Of a DNA stretch of 64,000 nt, positions 45,021 to 54,045 are shown one piece after another. The notes below the pieces were generated by a model, which was given only the letters and a program-made list of their open reading frames with translations, had not been told where the DNA came from and ran no database searches. The first letter of the stretch is position 1; every line of letters starts with the position of its first letter. This DNA comes from Vicinamibacteraceae bacterium (GTDB lineage Bacteria; Acidobacteriota; Thermoanaerobaculia; Multivoradales; Multivoraceae): the NCBI GenBank assembly GCA_012270995.1, contig JAAXHG010000030.1, forward strand, positions 62,001 to 126,000. Direction: 5' to 3'. Made by a program: the position numbers and the translations under genes.

Positions 45021-45653
45021 CTATGGGCACGCTCGGAGCGAGATGGCGAGGCCGGCGAGTACGACCAGCGCGCCGCCGACCAGGTAGGGCCAGAGTTCCC
45101 TGGCCATGCCGGCGGCAAAGCGACCGGCGAAGGCGGCCTGGGAAGGGGCCGCCGGGGCGGCTTCGGCGCTGTCCGCGGGGGCCGGCGCCGGAGCTTCGTC
45201 CGCCACCGGCGCCCGCGCGGCGAGTTGCTGCTCCAGGCCCTGCAGTCCCTGGCGGGTCAGCACCTTGGCCGAGCTGTCGAGCAGCCGCTGGCCGACGGCG
45301 GCGATGCGCCCGCCGACCTGGGCATCGATCTCGTAGTGGAGCAGGGTGCCGTCGTCGCCCAAGTCCTCGAGGCGGAGCGAACCGCTGCCGTTGACGAAGC
45401 CGGGCGCGCCCTTGCCGTCCATCTTCAGGCGGTAGCCGTTCGGCGGATCGAGATCGAGGAGTTCGACGCCGCCCTCGAACACGCCCTGCACGGGCCCGAC
45501 CTTCATTTTCAGCTTGCCGCGGAACCGGTTGTCGCCGACGGGCGCCATGTCCTCGCAACCCGGCAGGGTGCGCGACAGCACCTCCGGGTCGAGGATGGCC
45601 TCCCAGACGACGCCGCGCGGTACGTCCAGCGTGTGCGAGCCCTTGATCTTCAC
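45021..45653 (-). CDS. CoxG-like SRPBCC protein with C-terminal membrane anchor
   Basis: The 210-residue protein begins MKIKGSHTLDVPRGVVWEAI, the SRPBCC start of CoxG/SRPBCC proteins, with LPGCEDM and a GxVQGVFEGGVEL block. An Ala/Pro-rich linker (about 150-172) leads to one transmembrane helix (YLVGGALVVLAGLAISL). CoxG anchors or helps mature form I CO dehydrogenase at the membrane; here it is the gene upstream of coxS. Two direct repeats flank it. Confidence 0.88.
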   Translation of the reverse strand: MKIKGSHTLDVPRGVVWEAILDPEVLSRTLPGCEDMAPVGDNRFRGKLKMKVGPVQGVFEGGVELLDLDPPNGYRLKMDGKGAPGFVNGSGSLRLEDLGDDGTLLHYEIDAQVGGRIAAVGQRLLDSSAKVLTRQGLQGLEQQLAARAPVADEAPAPAPADSAEAAPAAPSQAAFAGRFAAGMARELWPYLVGGALVVLAGLAISLRACP

Positions 45654-45712
45654 GTTCCGCGCAGGGGGCTTCTAGCAGCTTGCGCCGTGGAACGGAACGA
45701 AGCGAGTTCTCG

Positions 45713-45776
45713 GGTGCAAGGTGCTGGTGAGGTGGGGGCTGGGGCCAAACATGGAGTCCGCGACAGGTTTGGCGGC
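45713..45776. repeat. 64-bp repeat, copy 2, upstream of the CoxG-like gene
   Basis: It has the same length and orientation as copy 1 at 44956-45019. A less conserved extension (GGAACGNAGCG-like) precedes both copies. The rest of the 45654-45916 gap shows no gene. Confidence 0.8.
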
Positions 45777-45916
45777 TAGGGGCCCGGCGACGAGCCGCAG
45801 TGTGAAGTAGTAGCTGTGGCAGACATGGCGCGGCAGGGTGCAGATCTACCACAGGGGGGCTGGTTGCTCACCGGGGGGTGGAGTCGGAACAGAGTCGGAA
45901 CGCACGGGCGGGACGC

Positions 45917-47089
45917 TCAAGGCTCGCAAGGAAAAGCGGACGCGTCGGCCGTCGCCGGCGCGGGTTGGCCGGCCTGGTTCCGATAGCTGCGAACCTCGTT
46001 GGTGACCGTGTCGGTCACGCGGACCACGTAGCCCAGATCCGTCGTTGCCCCCGCGAACACCCACGCGTGGCCGTTGAGCGCGCAACCGTCGAGAAGCTTG
46101 ACGAGTACCTCCCAGTTGGCGGCGTCGAAGAACCAGAAGATCCCCGAGTCGTTCGTCGCCGCGAAGACGACTCGGCCGGCGCCGCCGTCGCCGTTGGCCG
46201 TCCGCCATTCCGCCTCGACCGAGAACCGTTCGTCCTGGAGGCACAGCACTTCGGCCGAGGGCGTGCAGGCGCCCGCCGGGTCGCCGGGTCGGACGAGGAG
46301 CGTCTTTTGGGCTTCGGACACGACGTCGTGGCCGCTCACGCGGAGAGAGATCCGGTAGTAGCCGGGTTCGCTCCAGGTCCATTCGAACACCGCGTTCCGC
46401 GAGACGCCGCCGTCGCCCGTACTCCACGAGCGTTCGGCCACGTCGCCCGTGCTCACGTCTCGCAGGGTCACGGGCGTGTCCGTGAACGCGACGCAGAGGT
46501 CGGCCGCGCACTCGGCGCCGAGGACCGAGAAGTTCGCCGTCGGCGGTTCGGGCGGCGGCGGTTCAGGCGGCGGCGGATCAGGCGGCGGTGGTTCAGGCGG
46601 CGGCGGTTCATTGTGCACGATGAAGGTGTTGTCGTTCGTACCGTGCGGGCCGGGATGGGTCATCCTCTCGCCATCGCCGCGGCAACCCCATATGCATGGC
46701 TCGTCCGATCCGGTGCAGGGATCGTGCAGGTCCTCGTCGAAGTCGCCGGGGTCAAGCGCGACCGTTCCGTTCAGATTCGGGAGGTCGCCGCCCGAGAGGG
46801 TTGCATCCCATTCCACGCTGCAGGCTTCCTCGTCCAGCTCAACTGGCGTCAAGCGGAGCGTCGCCGTCGTGCCGGAGACGACGAAATCGGTTGGATGCAC
46901 ATGCGTCACGGGCTCATCGAACGTGATGAGCCAAGTGAGTTGGTCGGCGCTGGTTCGCTCCGCGGTCGGGTTCTTCCGCAAGATCGTACCTATGTTCGGC
47001 GAGGCGTGCACGGTTGTCGTCGCCGAGACCACGAACAGGACCTGCAACGAACAGATGGCGCGGGCCCCTGAGCGGAGAGACGGACGCAT
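45917..47089 (-). CDS. Secreted PKD-domain protein with Pro-Glu/Asp linker
   Basis: From ATG 47089 the product is 390 residues with a signal peptide (ICSLQVLFVVSATTTVHA). A Ca-binding-like beta domain follows (LTWLITFDEPVTHVHPTDFVVSG), then four PPPP[E/D] repeats (about 180-205) and a PKD-like domain (WSTGDGGVSRNAVFEWTWSEPGYY). The C-terminal module (DSGIFWFFDAANWEVLVK, GCALNGHAWVFAGATTDLGY) is one I recognise as recurrent in secreted Acidobacteriota proteins. It is likely cell-surface or adhesive. The longer frame upstream of 47089 lacks a signal peptide. Confidence 0.75.
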   Translation of the reverse strand: MRPSLRSGARAICSLQVLFVVSATTTVHASPNIGTILRKNPTAERTSADQLTWLITFDEPVTHVHPTDFVVSGTTATLRLTPVELDEEACSVEWDATLSGGDLPNLNGTVALDPGDFDEDLHDPCTGSDEPCIWGCRGDGERMTHPGPHGTNDNTFIVHNEPPPPEPPPPDPPPPEPPPPEPPTANFSVLGAECAADLCVAFTDTPVTLRDVSTGDVAERSWSTGDGGVSRNAVFEWTWSEPGYYRISLRVSGHDVVSEAQKTLLVRPGDPAGACTPSAEVLCLQDERFSVEAEWRTANGDGGAGRVVFAATNDSGIFWFFDAANWEVLVKLLDGCALNGHAWVFAGATTDLGYVVRVTDTVTNEVRSYRNQAGQPAPATADASAFPCEP

Positions 47090-47412
47090 GCGGAAGCGGA
47101 TCGGGTTCCGGGTGATCACGAACAACTGGGCACCAAACCGACTGCGGCGAGGGGCGCGGTCCGACTTCGGGAACCACGCGACTCCTGAACGACAGCGTAA
47201 CGCAGCGGTCTTGGCCGACTGGACCAACGCCTGGCCTCGGGACCGGTCTCGCGACGAAGATGGACGCCGCAAGGCTCCGCCTCTTCACGGCGCCGAGCGG
47301 GCTTCTCGGGCCGCGGGCACGCGGGCCATACGTAGTGAGACGTTGACTGAGCCGTTCCGTGCTGTTGACAGCCCTTGTTGCGTCCCGACGCTACGGCCTT
47401 GGCTTGCTGGTC

Positions 47413-47826
47413 ATGGCGTTGGCGGTGTTCGCCTTTCTCGCGATTTCGGAGGAGGTTGAGGTTCGCGACTGCTCCAAGTGCAACCGGTGGGGCGCTTGCC
47501 AGACCGTGAAGCGGGGGGCGCAGAACTGCACGTGGTACTCGGTTCCCGGCATTCGCCGCTGTCGGCAGTACGGAGGTCCTTGCCCGAAGGGTCGCGACAA
47601 GGGCAACTCGGTGCTGCCTACAGATAAGACGCCGCCGTCCAGCAACGAGTTGGTTGTCGCCGGGTTCTTCGTCGACGCAACTTCTCGTTGCGCTCCCGTT
47701 CCCCCGAGTCCGTGTCGGATCCCGAACGGCTCACTCCTTTCCTCCTGCGGCAGCTCTTCGGCCCCAGAGTCTGTCGGCGTCAACCAGGGCGTCGCGGGGG
47801 CTTCATTTCCCACTCCCGCTCCCTGA
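47413..47826 (+). CDS. Small Cys-rich secreted hypothetical protein
   Basis: From ATG 47413 (MALAVFAFLAISEEVEVRDC) a 137-residue frame has a short hydrophobic start. Six or seven cysteines follow (CSKCNRWGACQTV...NCTWY...CRQYGGPCPKG), and the tail is Ser/Pro-rich. A GTG 18 codons upstream is possible. Only the Cys-rich first half looks protein-like. It is near the start of the carboxypeptidase-like repeat gene. Weakly supported. Confidence 0.35.
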   Translation: MALAVFAFLAISEEVEVRDCSKCNRWGACQTVKRGAQNCTWYSVPGIRRCRQYGGPCPKGRDKGNSVLPTDKTPPSSNELVVAGFFVDATSRCAPVPPSPCRIPNGSLLSSCGSSSAPESVGVNQGVAGASFPTPAP

Positions 47827-47830
47827 TCGG

Positions 47831-50101
47831 ATGATCGGCGGGTACGTTCGTCGGGTCAGGGCCGCCTTGCTGGCGGCCCTGATCTGGCCCGCCTTGCCGT
47901 GCGGTGCCGAGACCGTTGCGACGTCCGTGAAGGTCCTGCCGGGCGCGGAACTACCGGATGCGGCATCAGTGCACGTGGCGGTCATCGACGCAACGGGAGA
48001 GACGCGGCGAATCGATACGAACGTCGTCGAACTTGGCTCCGACGACGTCGTCACCTGCGTTGGCGATGGTGTCTGGTGTCCCCGGGTGAAGCCGCTTGAG
48101 GGCCGGACGGAAATCCTGCTGCCGGCCTATCGGCGGGCTTCATTCGATGCGGCGCTGGAGTTGCCCCTCGGCGAGATCTGGGCTGACGAGCGGCTGCAGG
48201 TGGAGATCTGGCTGCCACGGGCCGACCGGCCGGACACTCCGTTCCGGTTCGTCGAAGATGCGACGGTTCACGACTCGAACTCGGGACTGACGGCCGCCTG
48301 GGTCGGCCCCGCGGTTGTCCAGGACCTGCGAATAGCGGCGGAAGGCTGGGCCCCTCGGTACCGGTTCGACCTCGACGCCGCTTCCGGCGATCTGTCCCTG
48401 GGTGTCCTGCGACTGAACCGGGGCGCATCCTTGTCGGCGTTTGCGACCGACCTGGAGACGGGGGTACCGGTGGTGTCCGCGAGCGCGTCTGTTCGGCAAT
48501 CGGACCTGGAGACCTACGAGCCGCGGGCGGAGCGTCTGCGCGTCCAGGGCGCGACGAACGATCGCGGCTTCGTCCAGCTCGGGAACATTCCGCCCGGCGT
48601 CTACGACTTCGTCCTCGAGACGCCGGATCGGCCCCCTGCCTGGGTGCGGGGCGTGGAGATGCTGGAAGCCCAGGAAACATGGTTGGGCGAGGTCGAAATG
48701 GCGGCCTTTGCCCGGCTCGCGGTTCACGTCGATCCCCCGACCGACGACGGCGCCTCCTGGCGCGTCGAACTCGCACAGACGCACGATCCCTGGGATGAGA
48801 CAGCGGCGCCGGCGGACGAAACCGGCGTGGCGGTTTGGGGGGCGATCGCGCAAGGTCTCTATCGAATGGACGTGGTCGGCGCGCAAGGCGACCGCGTGTT
48901 CTCGCAGGAGCGGTGGGTCGGCGCCGCCGAGGACGTCTTCCTGCCGCTCGACCTCGTGCGGGTTAGCGGCCGGGTGTTGATGGGCCGGGAAGGCGTTCGC
49001 GCCGACGTCGACCTGACCGCCGGCGCCGGCGATCGGATGTCTTTCGAAACCGACGCGGAAGGACGCTTTGCCGGCCGGCTGTCGAGACCCGCGAAGGACA
49101 GGATCGCCGCCCTGGTCGAGACGGACACCGGGATCAGCCGGATCTTCCAGGTCGAGCCGGCCCTCCGCGGAGGCGTCTACGAGATGACGCTTGAACTCGG
49201 GACGCATGAGATCAGCGGCCAGGTGCTGGAGAGCGGCTCTCGCGAGCCGATCGATGGCGCCTCGGTCGAGTTGTCGTTTCCGGCCGATCCCGAGTTTCTT
49301 GCGGCGCCCGAAACCACCGACGCCGAAGGCCGCTTCGCGTTTCGAGGACTCGACGAGGGGAGTTACAGCGCCACCGGCTACATGTACGGCTACACCCAGT
49401 CCCGCCCCGTCCCGGTGCATGCAGCCGAGATGTCGGACCGGGACGACGACGAAGTGACGATCGTGTTGCAGCCCGGTGCGCCCGTCGACGTCTTCGTGAC
49501 GTCCGAGAGCGGCGAGCCGCAGCGCGATGCTCATCTGTCGATCATCACGCTGACACCGGAGGGCGTCGGCGTCGGTGAGGCCACGACCGACCTTGGTGGC
49601 CGCGGTCGGGTGGTTGTCCCGCGGAGCGTCACGCCGGCGTCGGTGATGGTTCGCGCCCCGTCCGGGACTCTGTGGTCGGGGTGTACCGCTCTGCCGGACG
49701 AAGGAACGGAACTCCATCTGCGGACACCGGCCGGCGCGGGCGGCACGCTGTCGCTCCGTCCCTCCGGAGCGGAGGTCGAAGCAGGCGCGGCCGATCAGGC
49801 GCTCATCTCGCTCGACGGCGGTCTGATCACCATGCAGGACATGTTGAACTGGACGGCCGAGCTCGGTCTTCCGCACCAGGAGCTTCCGGTCCCGGAAGCC
49901 GGCGCGTTCAACGTGCCTCGGTTGGCGTCCGGTCACTACGGCGTCGTCGAGACGGCGTCGCTCGGTCTCGCGGCCTATCCGGCGGCCTGCCAGGGCGCCG
50001 TGCAGCCGGTCGGTTCCTGGGAGTTCCTGCCCGTCGGCGGCCAGCTCGAACTGCCTTTCCGGTTCGCGGACTACGAATCGGGCCTCTGGCTTCCCTACTG
50101 A
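47831..50101 (+). CDS. Secreted protein with carboxypeptidase-regulatory-like repeats
   Basis: The 756-residue protein starts at ATG 47831 with a signal peptide (AALLAALIWPALPCGA). It contains several Ig-like/CNA-B-like beta units with the recurring pattern V-x-G-x-V...D-x-x-G-x-F/Y (ATNDRGFVQLGNIPPGVYDFVLE; TDAEGRFAGRL; TDAEGRFAFRGLDEGSYSATGY). These are typical of carboxypeptidase-D regulatory-like domains in outer-surface proteins. Role is unknown, probably adhesive or structural. Confidence 0.75.
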   Translation: MIGGYVRRVRAALLAALIWPALPCGAETVATSVKVLPGAELPDAASVHVAVIDATGETRRIDTNVVELGSDDVVTCVGDGVWCPRVKPLEGRTEILLPAYRRASFDAALELPLGEIWADERLQVEIWLPRADRPDTPFRFVEDATVHDSNSGLTAAWVGPAVVQDLRIAAEGWAPRYRFDLDAASGDLSLGVLRLNRGASLSAFATDLETGVPVVSASASVRQSDLETYEPRAERLRVQGATNDRGFVQLGNIPPGVYDFVLETPDRPPAWVRGVEMLEAQETWLGEVEMAAFARLAVHVDPPTDDGASWRVELAQTHDPWDETAAPADETGVAVWGAIAQGLYRMDVVGAQGDRVFSQERWVGAAEDVFLPLDLVRVSGRVLMGREGVRADVDLTAGAGDRMSFETDAEGRFAGRLSRPAKDRIAALVETDTGISRIFQVEPALRGGVYEMTLELGTHEISGQVLESGSREPIDGASVELSFPADPEFLAAPETTDAEGRFAFRGLDEGSYSATGYMYGYTQSRPVPVHAAEMSDRDDDEVTIVLQPGAPVDVFVTSESGEPQRDAHLSIITLTPEGVGVGEATTDLGGRGRVVVPRSVTPASVMVRAPSGTLWSGCTALPDEGTELHLRTPAGAGGTLSLRPSGAEVEAGAADQALISLDGGLITMQDMLNWTAELGLPHQELPVPEAGAFNVPRLASGHYGVVETASLGLAAYPAACQGAVQPVGSWEFLPVGGQLELPFRFADYESGLWLPY

Positions 50102-50121
50102 TCGCCCGCTGCATCCAAGCT

Positions 50122-50157
50122 CTTCAGCGGTTCGCTGCCCCGCTTGTCTCGCTGAAG
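50122..50157. terminator. Candidate bidirectional terminator between convergent genes
   Basis: CTTCAGCG (50122-50129) and CGCTGAAG (50150-50157) form an 8-bp stem with a 20-nt loop in the gap between the rightward repeat protein and the leftward MBL hydrolase. There is no T-tract. Confidence 0.35.
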
Positions 50158-50209
50158 TCGGTAGCGAGCGGTGCCCCGGCTGCGGCAGGAGGTCGGCGCA
50201 AGATGCGGG

Positions 50210-51265
50210 TTACGCCCGCACGTAACGAACAGCCGGGTCCTGTTCGGACTCAAGTTCACCGACGTTTTCGGCCACGAGTTCGCCTCTCTGGTAGAGGTAC
50301 TCCACGTGCGCTCCGGCCTCTTCCAGGGCGAGCAGCACGGTGTAGCCGCGCACCGCGCCGAACAACCGGCGGCTGATGTCCGCCGTGGTCTGGGGCGCCC
50401 GGCAGGTGTCCATGATCACGTCCAGCCGTTTGTCGTGGGACGCGCGGATCTCCCCGACCCGCGCCGTCACGTCCTCGATTGGCTCCTCGTGACCGCCGAG
50501 ACCGACCCGGATGCCGTCCAGCGTCTCGACTTTCCCCAGCGCATCGAGGTAGTGGCCGAGGCCCATGTTCAGGGTCAGCGACTCGGGCGACTGGTGGGGC
50601 GTGATCCGCGCCAGGACATGATCGGCGGTCAGCAGGATGTCGTCGACCCTCAGGCAGACCTGGCCGGGGCAGTGGCCGGGGACGTGGATCACTTGGATGT
50701 CGAGGTCGCCGCCGTCGGCGTCGGGAACCGCCCGGCCCTCCTCGAGCAGGAACTGGACCGGCACCGAGCCGTAGCGAGCCTTGGGTGCCGTGTACATCGT
50801 CATCAACTGCTCGCGCTTGCCGGCCGAGAGGCCGGCGCGGTTGAGGAACACGCGAAGCTGCTGCGAGGCGACGACGACCCGCTCCTCGTAGTGGGTCAGC
50901 ACCCGGCGGTCGAGGACGTGGATGCCGACCGGCGCGTCCGTGTGGCTGCGCACGAACTGGAGGCCGCCGAAGTGGTCCATGTGGCCGTGGGTGATCAGGA
51001 TGACGTCGATGTCGGCGAGGCTCACGCGGACGCCGAAGCGGTCCTCGATCGAGGCCATGCCGCGCACCAGATTGTCGTTCGAGAAATCCATGCCCGAGCC
51101 GCAGTCCACCAGCACGCGCCGGGCGCCGTCGTCGATCACGTAGACGTTGCCGAAGAAGTTCGGGAACACCTCCAGGTTCAGGGCGTACACGACCCGCCCC
51201 GCGGAGCTCACGAATCGCCGCGGCGACTCGAGCTGCTTCTTCGCGTTCGACGTGCCTGCTCGCAT
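50210..51265 (-). CDS. MBL-fold metallo-hydrolase
   Basis: The 351-residue protein has THGHMDHFGG (about 93-102, HxHxDH), a later VPGHCPGQV (His near 195), DHVLARITPH and a C-terminal GGHEEP. This is the full zinc ligand set of the metallo-beta-lactamase fold. The C-terminal 90 residues include a winged-helix-like extension (QTTADISRRLFG). It lies 49 nt downstream of the selenoprotein on the same strand and could act with it in thiol or thioester chemistry. Confidence 0.88.
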   Translation of the reverse strand: MRAGTSNAKKQLESPRRFVSSAGRVVYALNLEVFPNFFGNVYVIDDGARRVLVDCGSGMDFSNDNLVRGMASIEDRFGVRVSLADIDVILITHGHMDHFGGLQFVRSHTDAPVGIHVLDRRVLTHYEERVVVASQQLRVFLNRAGLSAGKREQLMTMYTAPKARYGSVPVQFLLEEGRAVPDADGGDLDIQVIHVPGHCPGQVCLRVDDILLTADHVLARITPHQSPESLTLNMGLGHYLDALGKVETLDGIRVGLGGHEEPIEDVTARVGEIRASHDKRLDVIMDTCRAPQTTADISRRLFGAVRGYTVLLALEEAGAHVEYLYQRGELVAENVGELESEQDPAVRYVRA

Positions 51266-51314
51266 CGTCCCGGTCAGGAGACCGTTCCCCGGCCTCCTCC
51301 GGAGGCGGGCCGGA

Positions 51315-51830
51315 TCAGTTGGTCAGGGCGGAGACGAGGGCGTCGACCGCCTGATCGGCGATCTCGCCCATCTCGTGGTCCGTACGGTCCTGGATCGGAT
51401 GCCGCACGTAGACGACCTCCGGCGAGGAGCCGAGCGACTTCGACTGCGACTCGGCCGCGTCCTGGAACTCGCACGAGGCGACGAACACGGACGGCAGCCC
51501 CATCTCTTCCAACTGGGTCGTGTCGTGCACACTGCACGACGTGCAGGACCCTCAGTCGGCCAGCGCTTCGATCACCGCGTCGCAACGCTGGGCGATCTCG
51601 GCGCGCAGGTCGGCCGGCGCCACCTTGGAGAAGGTGGGCTTGGTGAAGCGGAGCACGGACGCGCCGCGGCTTTCGATTCGCTGTTCGACGCGGTCGAGGA
51701 AGATGTCGCCGCGTGCCTTGGAGATGTCGAGCAGGGCGATCGTCTTGCCGTCGATGGCTTCGAGTCGAGGCGCCGCGGTGCGAGCCGGAGGCGCGGCCTC
51801 GTTCGTTGGATCGATGAGGGTCTGGACCAT
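51315..51830 (-). CDS. UGSC-family selenoprotein (UGA read as selenocysteine)
   Basis: From ATG 51830 (ribosome site GGAGAAACCC) the frame reads to TGA 51552-51554 as codon 93. It continues in frame GSCTSCSVHDTTQLEEMGLP to TGA at 51315, giving 171 residues with U93-G-S-C. The U/C-GSCTSC block and the VFVASCEFQ follow-on fit the UGSC family. Without readthrough the protein would end just before its redox motif. A stable stem-loop begins 11 nt after the UGA. The start at 51830 is better than the further upstream ATG at 51926, which lies inside the divergent gene's start. Confidence 0.9.
51522..51540 (-). promoter_or_regulatory. Bacterial SECIS-like hairpin
   Basis: On the minus strand GTCGTGCA-GTG-TGCACGAC is a perfect 8-bp stem with a G-containing 3-nt loop, 11 nt after the UGA. 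Flanking GGTC and GACC can extend the stem below an internal bulge. Position and a G in the apical loop match the bacterial SECIS requirement inside the coding region. Confidence 0.75.
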
Positions 51831-51924
51831 GGGTTTCTCCTCGGTAGGTCCCGAACGATACACGAGGGCAGCGCTGCCGCGGACGCCGGTCGTGACTGCC
51901 TCTTCCCTGCTAGGGTCGCCGGCC

Positions 51925-53382
51925 ATGACCGCATCATCCGACGTCGCCGCTCCGGCGCCTCCGGGCTTCGATCAGGGTCTGGTGGCGGTGGTCAAGAAGG
52001 ACTGTCCGACCTGCCAGTTGGTCGAGCCCGTGCTGGACGAGGTGCGAAGTCACCGGCCGGTGCTCGTCCTGACCCAGGACGATCCGGCCTTTCCGGCGTC
52101 GGGAGATCCCGTTCACGACGCGGACCTCGTGCTGTCGCACCGTCTGGGAATAGAGATCGTGCCGACCCTGCTGGTGCGGGACGGTGGCTCGACCACTGCG
52201 ACAGCGATCGGCTGGAACCGGGATCAGTGGCAGAAGGTCAGCGGCCTGGATGGCCTGGGAACGGACCTGCCGCCGAGCCGGCTGGGCTGCGGCGCGCTGA
52301 ACGTCGAGCCGCCGCACGTTGAGCGGCTCGCAGCGCTGTTCGCGCGAGGCGGAGCGCGCCGGGTCGAACTCGGCGACCAGGAGGACGACGTCGAAGCCTG
52401 CTTCGCTCGCGGCTGGACGGACGGGCTACCGGTCGTGCCACCGACGCCGGAACGCGTCGAGCGGATGCTCGCGGGCACCCGCCGCGACCGCTCCGAGGCC
52501 CTCGGACTCGTGGCGCCGGACTACGGCGAGTGCACGGTCGAGAAGGTCGCGGTCAACGCGGTGATGGCCGGTTGCCGGCCGGAGTACATGCCGGTGGTCC
52601 TCGCCGCCGTCGAGGCGGCGCTGACCGAGGAGTTCAACTGGCACGGCCTGGCGGCCACGACCTACTTTGCCGGTCCGGTCGTCGTGGTGAACGGCCCGGT
52701 GACTTCCGCCATCGCCATGAATTCGAAGATGAACGTGCTGGGCCAGGGCAACCGGGCCAACACCACGATCGGCCGCGCGCTTCAGCTCGTGCTGCGCAAC
52801 GTCGGCGGCGCCCGGCCGGGCGAAGTGGATCGGGCCACGCTCGGCAACCCCGGCAAGCTCGGCTTCTGCTTCGCCGAGCGGGAAGACGACTCGCCCTGGG
52901 AGTCGCTGGCGGTGGAACGCGGCATTCGCGAAGGCAGTTCCGCCGTCACCCTGTTTGCCGGCGAAGGGCCGCGCGGCGTGGTGGACCAGTTGTCCCGGAA
53001 TCCGGAATCGCTGTGCCGGTCGCTGGCCGCGGCGCTCTTGAGCGTCGCGAACCAGAAGCTGGTCGTCGGATTCGACGCCATGCTAGTGGTCGGATACGAG
53101 CACGGGAACGTGTTCCGCCGCGCGGGCTGGGACAAGGCCCGGCTGCGCCGGGAGCTCGATGGTCTGCTGGTGCGATCGGGCGCCGACCTCGTGCGTGGCG
53201 TCGGTGACTGCGACGAGGGATTGCCCGAGAGGATGGCCGGCGCCCAGGTGCCGAAGTTCCGTCCCGGCGGGCTGCAACTGGTTCACGCCGGCGGCAACGC
53301 GGGCCTGTTCTCCGCGGTGATCGGCGGTTGGGTGAGCGGTCCGGTCGGCAGCCAGCCGGTCACGCGGGCCGTTGGTGACTGA
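51925..53382 (+). CDS. Thioredoxin-fold plus UGSC-partner domain protein
   Basis: The 485-residue protein has an N-terminal thioredoxin-like segment with CPTC (Cys27, Cys30) and IVPTLLVRDGG (cis-Pro loop). A large domain begins GWTDGLPVVPPTPERV near 165 and contains VAVNAVMAGCRPEYMPVV and NANKMNVLGQGNRANTT-like sequence, a pattern of proteins encoded next to UGSC genes. It is divergent from the selenoprotein with 94 nt between starts, suggesting one bidirectional control region and a joint redox role. Confidence 0.75.
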   Translation: MTASSDVAAPAPPGFDQGLVAVVKKDCPTCQLVEPVLDEVRSHRPVLVLTQDDPAFPASGDPVHDADLVLSHRLGIEIVPTLLVRDGGSTTATAIGWNRDQWQKVSGLDGLGTDLPPSRLGCGALNVEPPHVERLAALFARGGARRVELGDQEDDVEACFARGWTDGLPVVPPTPERVERMLAGTRRDRSEALGLVAPDYGECTVEKVAVNAVMAGCRPEYMPVVLAAVEAALTEEFNWHGLAATTYFAGPVVVVNGPVTSAIAMNSKMNVLGQGNRANTTIGRALQLVLRNVGGARPGEVDRATLGNPGKLGFCFAEREDDSPWESLAVERGIREGSSAVTLFAGEGPRGVVDQLSRNPESLCRSLAAALLSVANQKLVVGFDAMLVVGYEHGNVFRRAGWDKARLRRELDGLLVRSGADLVRGVGDCDEGLPERMAGAQVPKFRPGGLQLVHAGGNAGLFSAVIGGWVSGPVGSQPVTRAVGD

Positions 53383-53448
53383 TCCCGGCGGCGGAGCATC
53401 GCGGCCGCCCTTGCGGCTCTTTCGCGACCGGGAGTTCTGACTCGATCG

Positions 53449-54036
53449 ATGTCCACGCTGCTGATGGTCCGGCACGGCGAGAGTACGGCCAACGTGGCGG
53501 CCCGCTACACCTGGCACGACGATGAGCCGCTGACGGAACTCGGACGCCGGCAGGCCCGCGATACGGGGCGCCGGCTGGCCGAACAGTACAGGCCCGCCCA
53601 CCTGTACTGCAGTCGTTTCCGCCGCGCCCGCCAGACCGCGGACGGCATCGCCGCGGAGGTGGGTCTCCCGGTCGTGGAGATCGACGGCATCCAGGAGCGG
53701 TACTTCGGCGAACTTCGGGGCAAGCCGTGGGCCGTGTACCGGGAAGTGGTGGCACCTCTCGAGATCGAGGAACTCTGGCATCACCCGGCGCCGGGCGGGG
53801 AGTCGCTCGTCGATGTCGCCAAGAGGGTCGCCCCGGTGGTGTCCGAGTTGGCGGAGCGCCACCCGGGGGAACAGGTGATCGTCGTCTCGCACGGCGGCGT
53901 GATGGCGGCGCTGCGGGCATGGATCGCAGGCACGTGGCAGAACCGGCCAAGACGCACGACGAACGCGGACGGCTTCCGCCTCGAGCGAGACGGCGACGAG
54001 TGGCGTCCTCCCAGACCGCTCTTCGATGCGCCCTGA
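53449..54036 (+). CDS. Histidine phosphatase superfamily protein
   Basis: The 195-residue protein starts MSTLLMVRHGESTANV with the catalytic RHGE motif. It has CSRFRRARQTADGIA, a proton-donor Glu in QERYFGELRGKPW, and VIVVSHGGVMAAL with the second His. This is a phosphoglycerate-mutase-like phosphatase of uncertain substrate. It lies 66 nt after the thioredoxin-fold gene. Confidence 0.93.
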   Translation: MSTLLMVRHGESTANVAARYTWHDDEPLTELGRRQARDTGRRLAEQYRPAHLYCSRFRRARQTADGIAAEVGLPVVEIDGIQERYFGELRGKPWAVYREVVAPLEIEELWHHPAPGGESLVDVAKRVAPVVSELAERHPGEQVIVVSHGGVMAALRAWIAGTWQNRPRRTTNADGFRLERDGDEWRPPRPLFDAP

Positions 54037-54045
54037 GAAGGTCCC

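Noticed and set aside
46546..46612. Short tandem GGCGGCGG(T/A)TCAGGC units as a CRISPR or VNTR element
   Set aside because: They are the in-frame code for the PPPP[E/D] linker of the PKD protein; no spacers exist.
51831..51926. ATG 51926 as the start of the selenoprotein
   Set aside because: It overlaps the divergent gene's start codon, has no ribosome site and adds 32 unlike residues; ATG 51830 has GGAGAAACCC.
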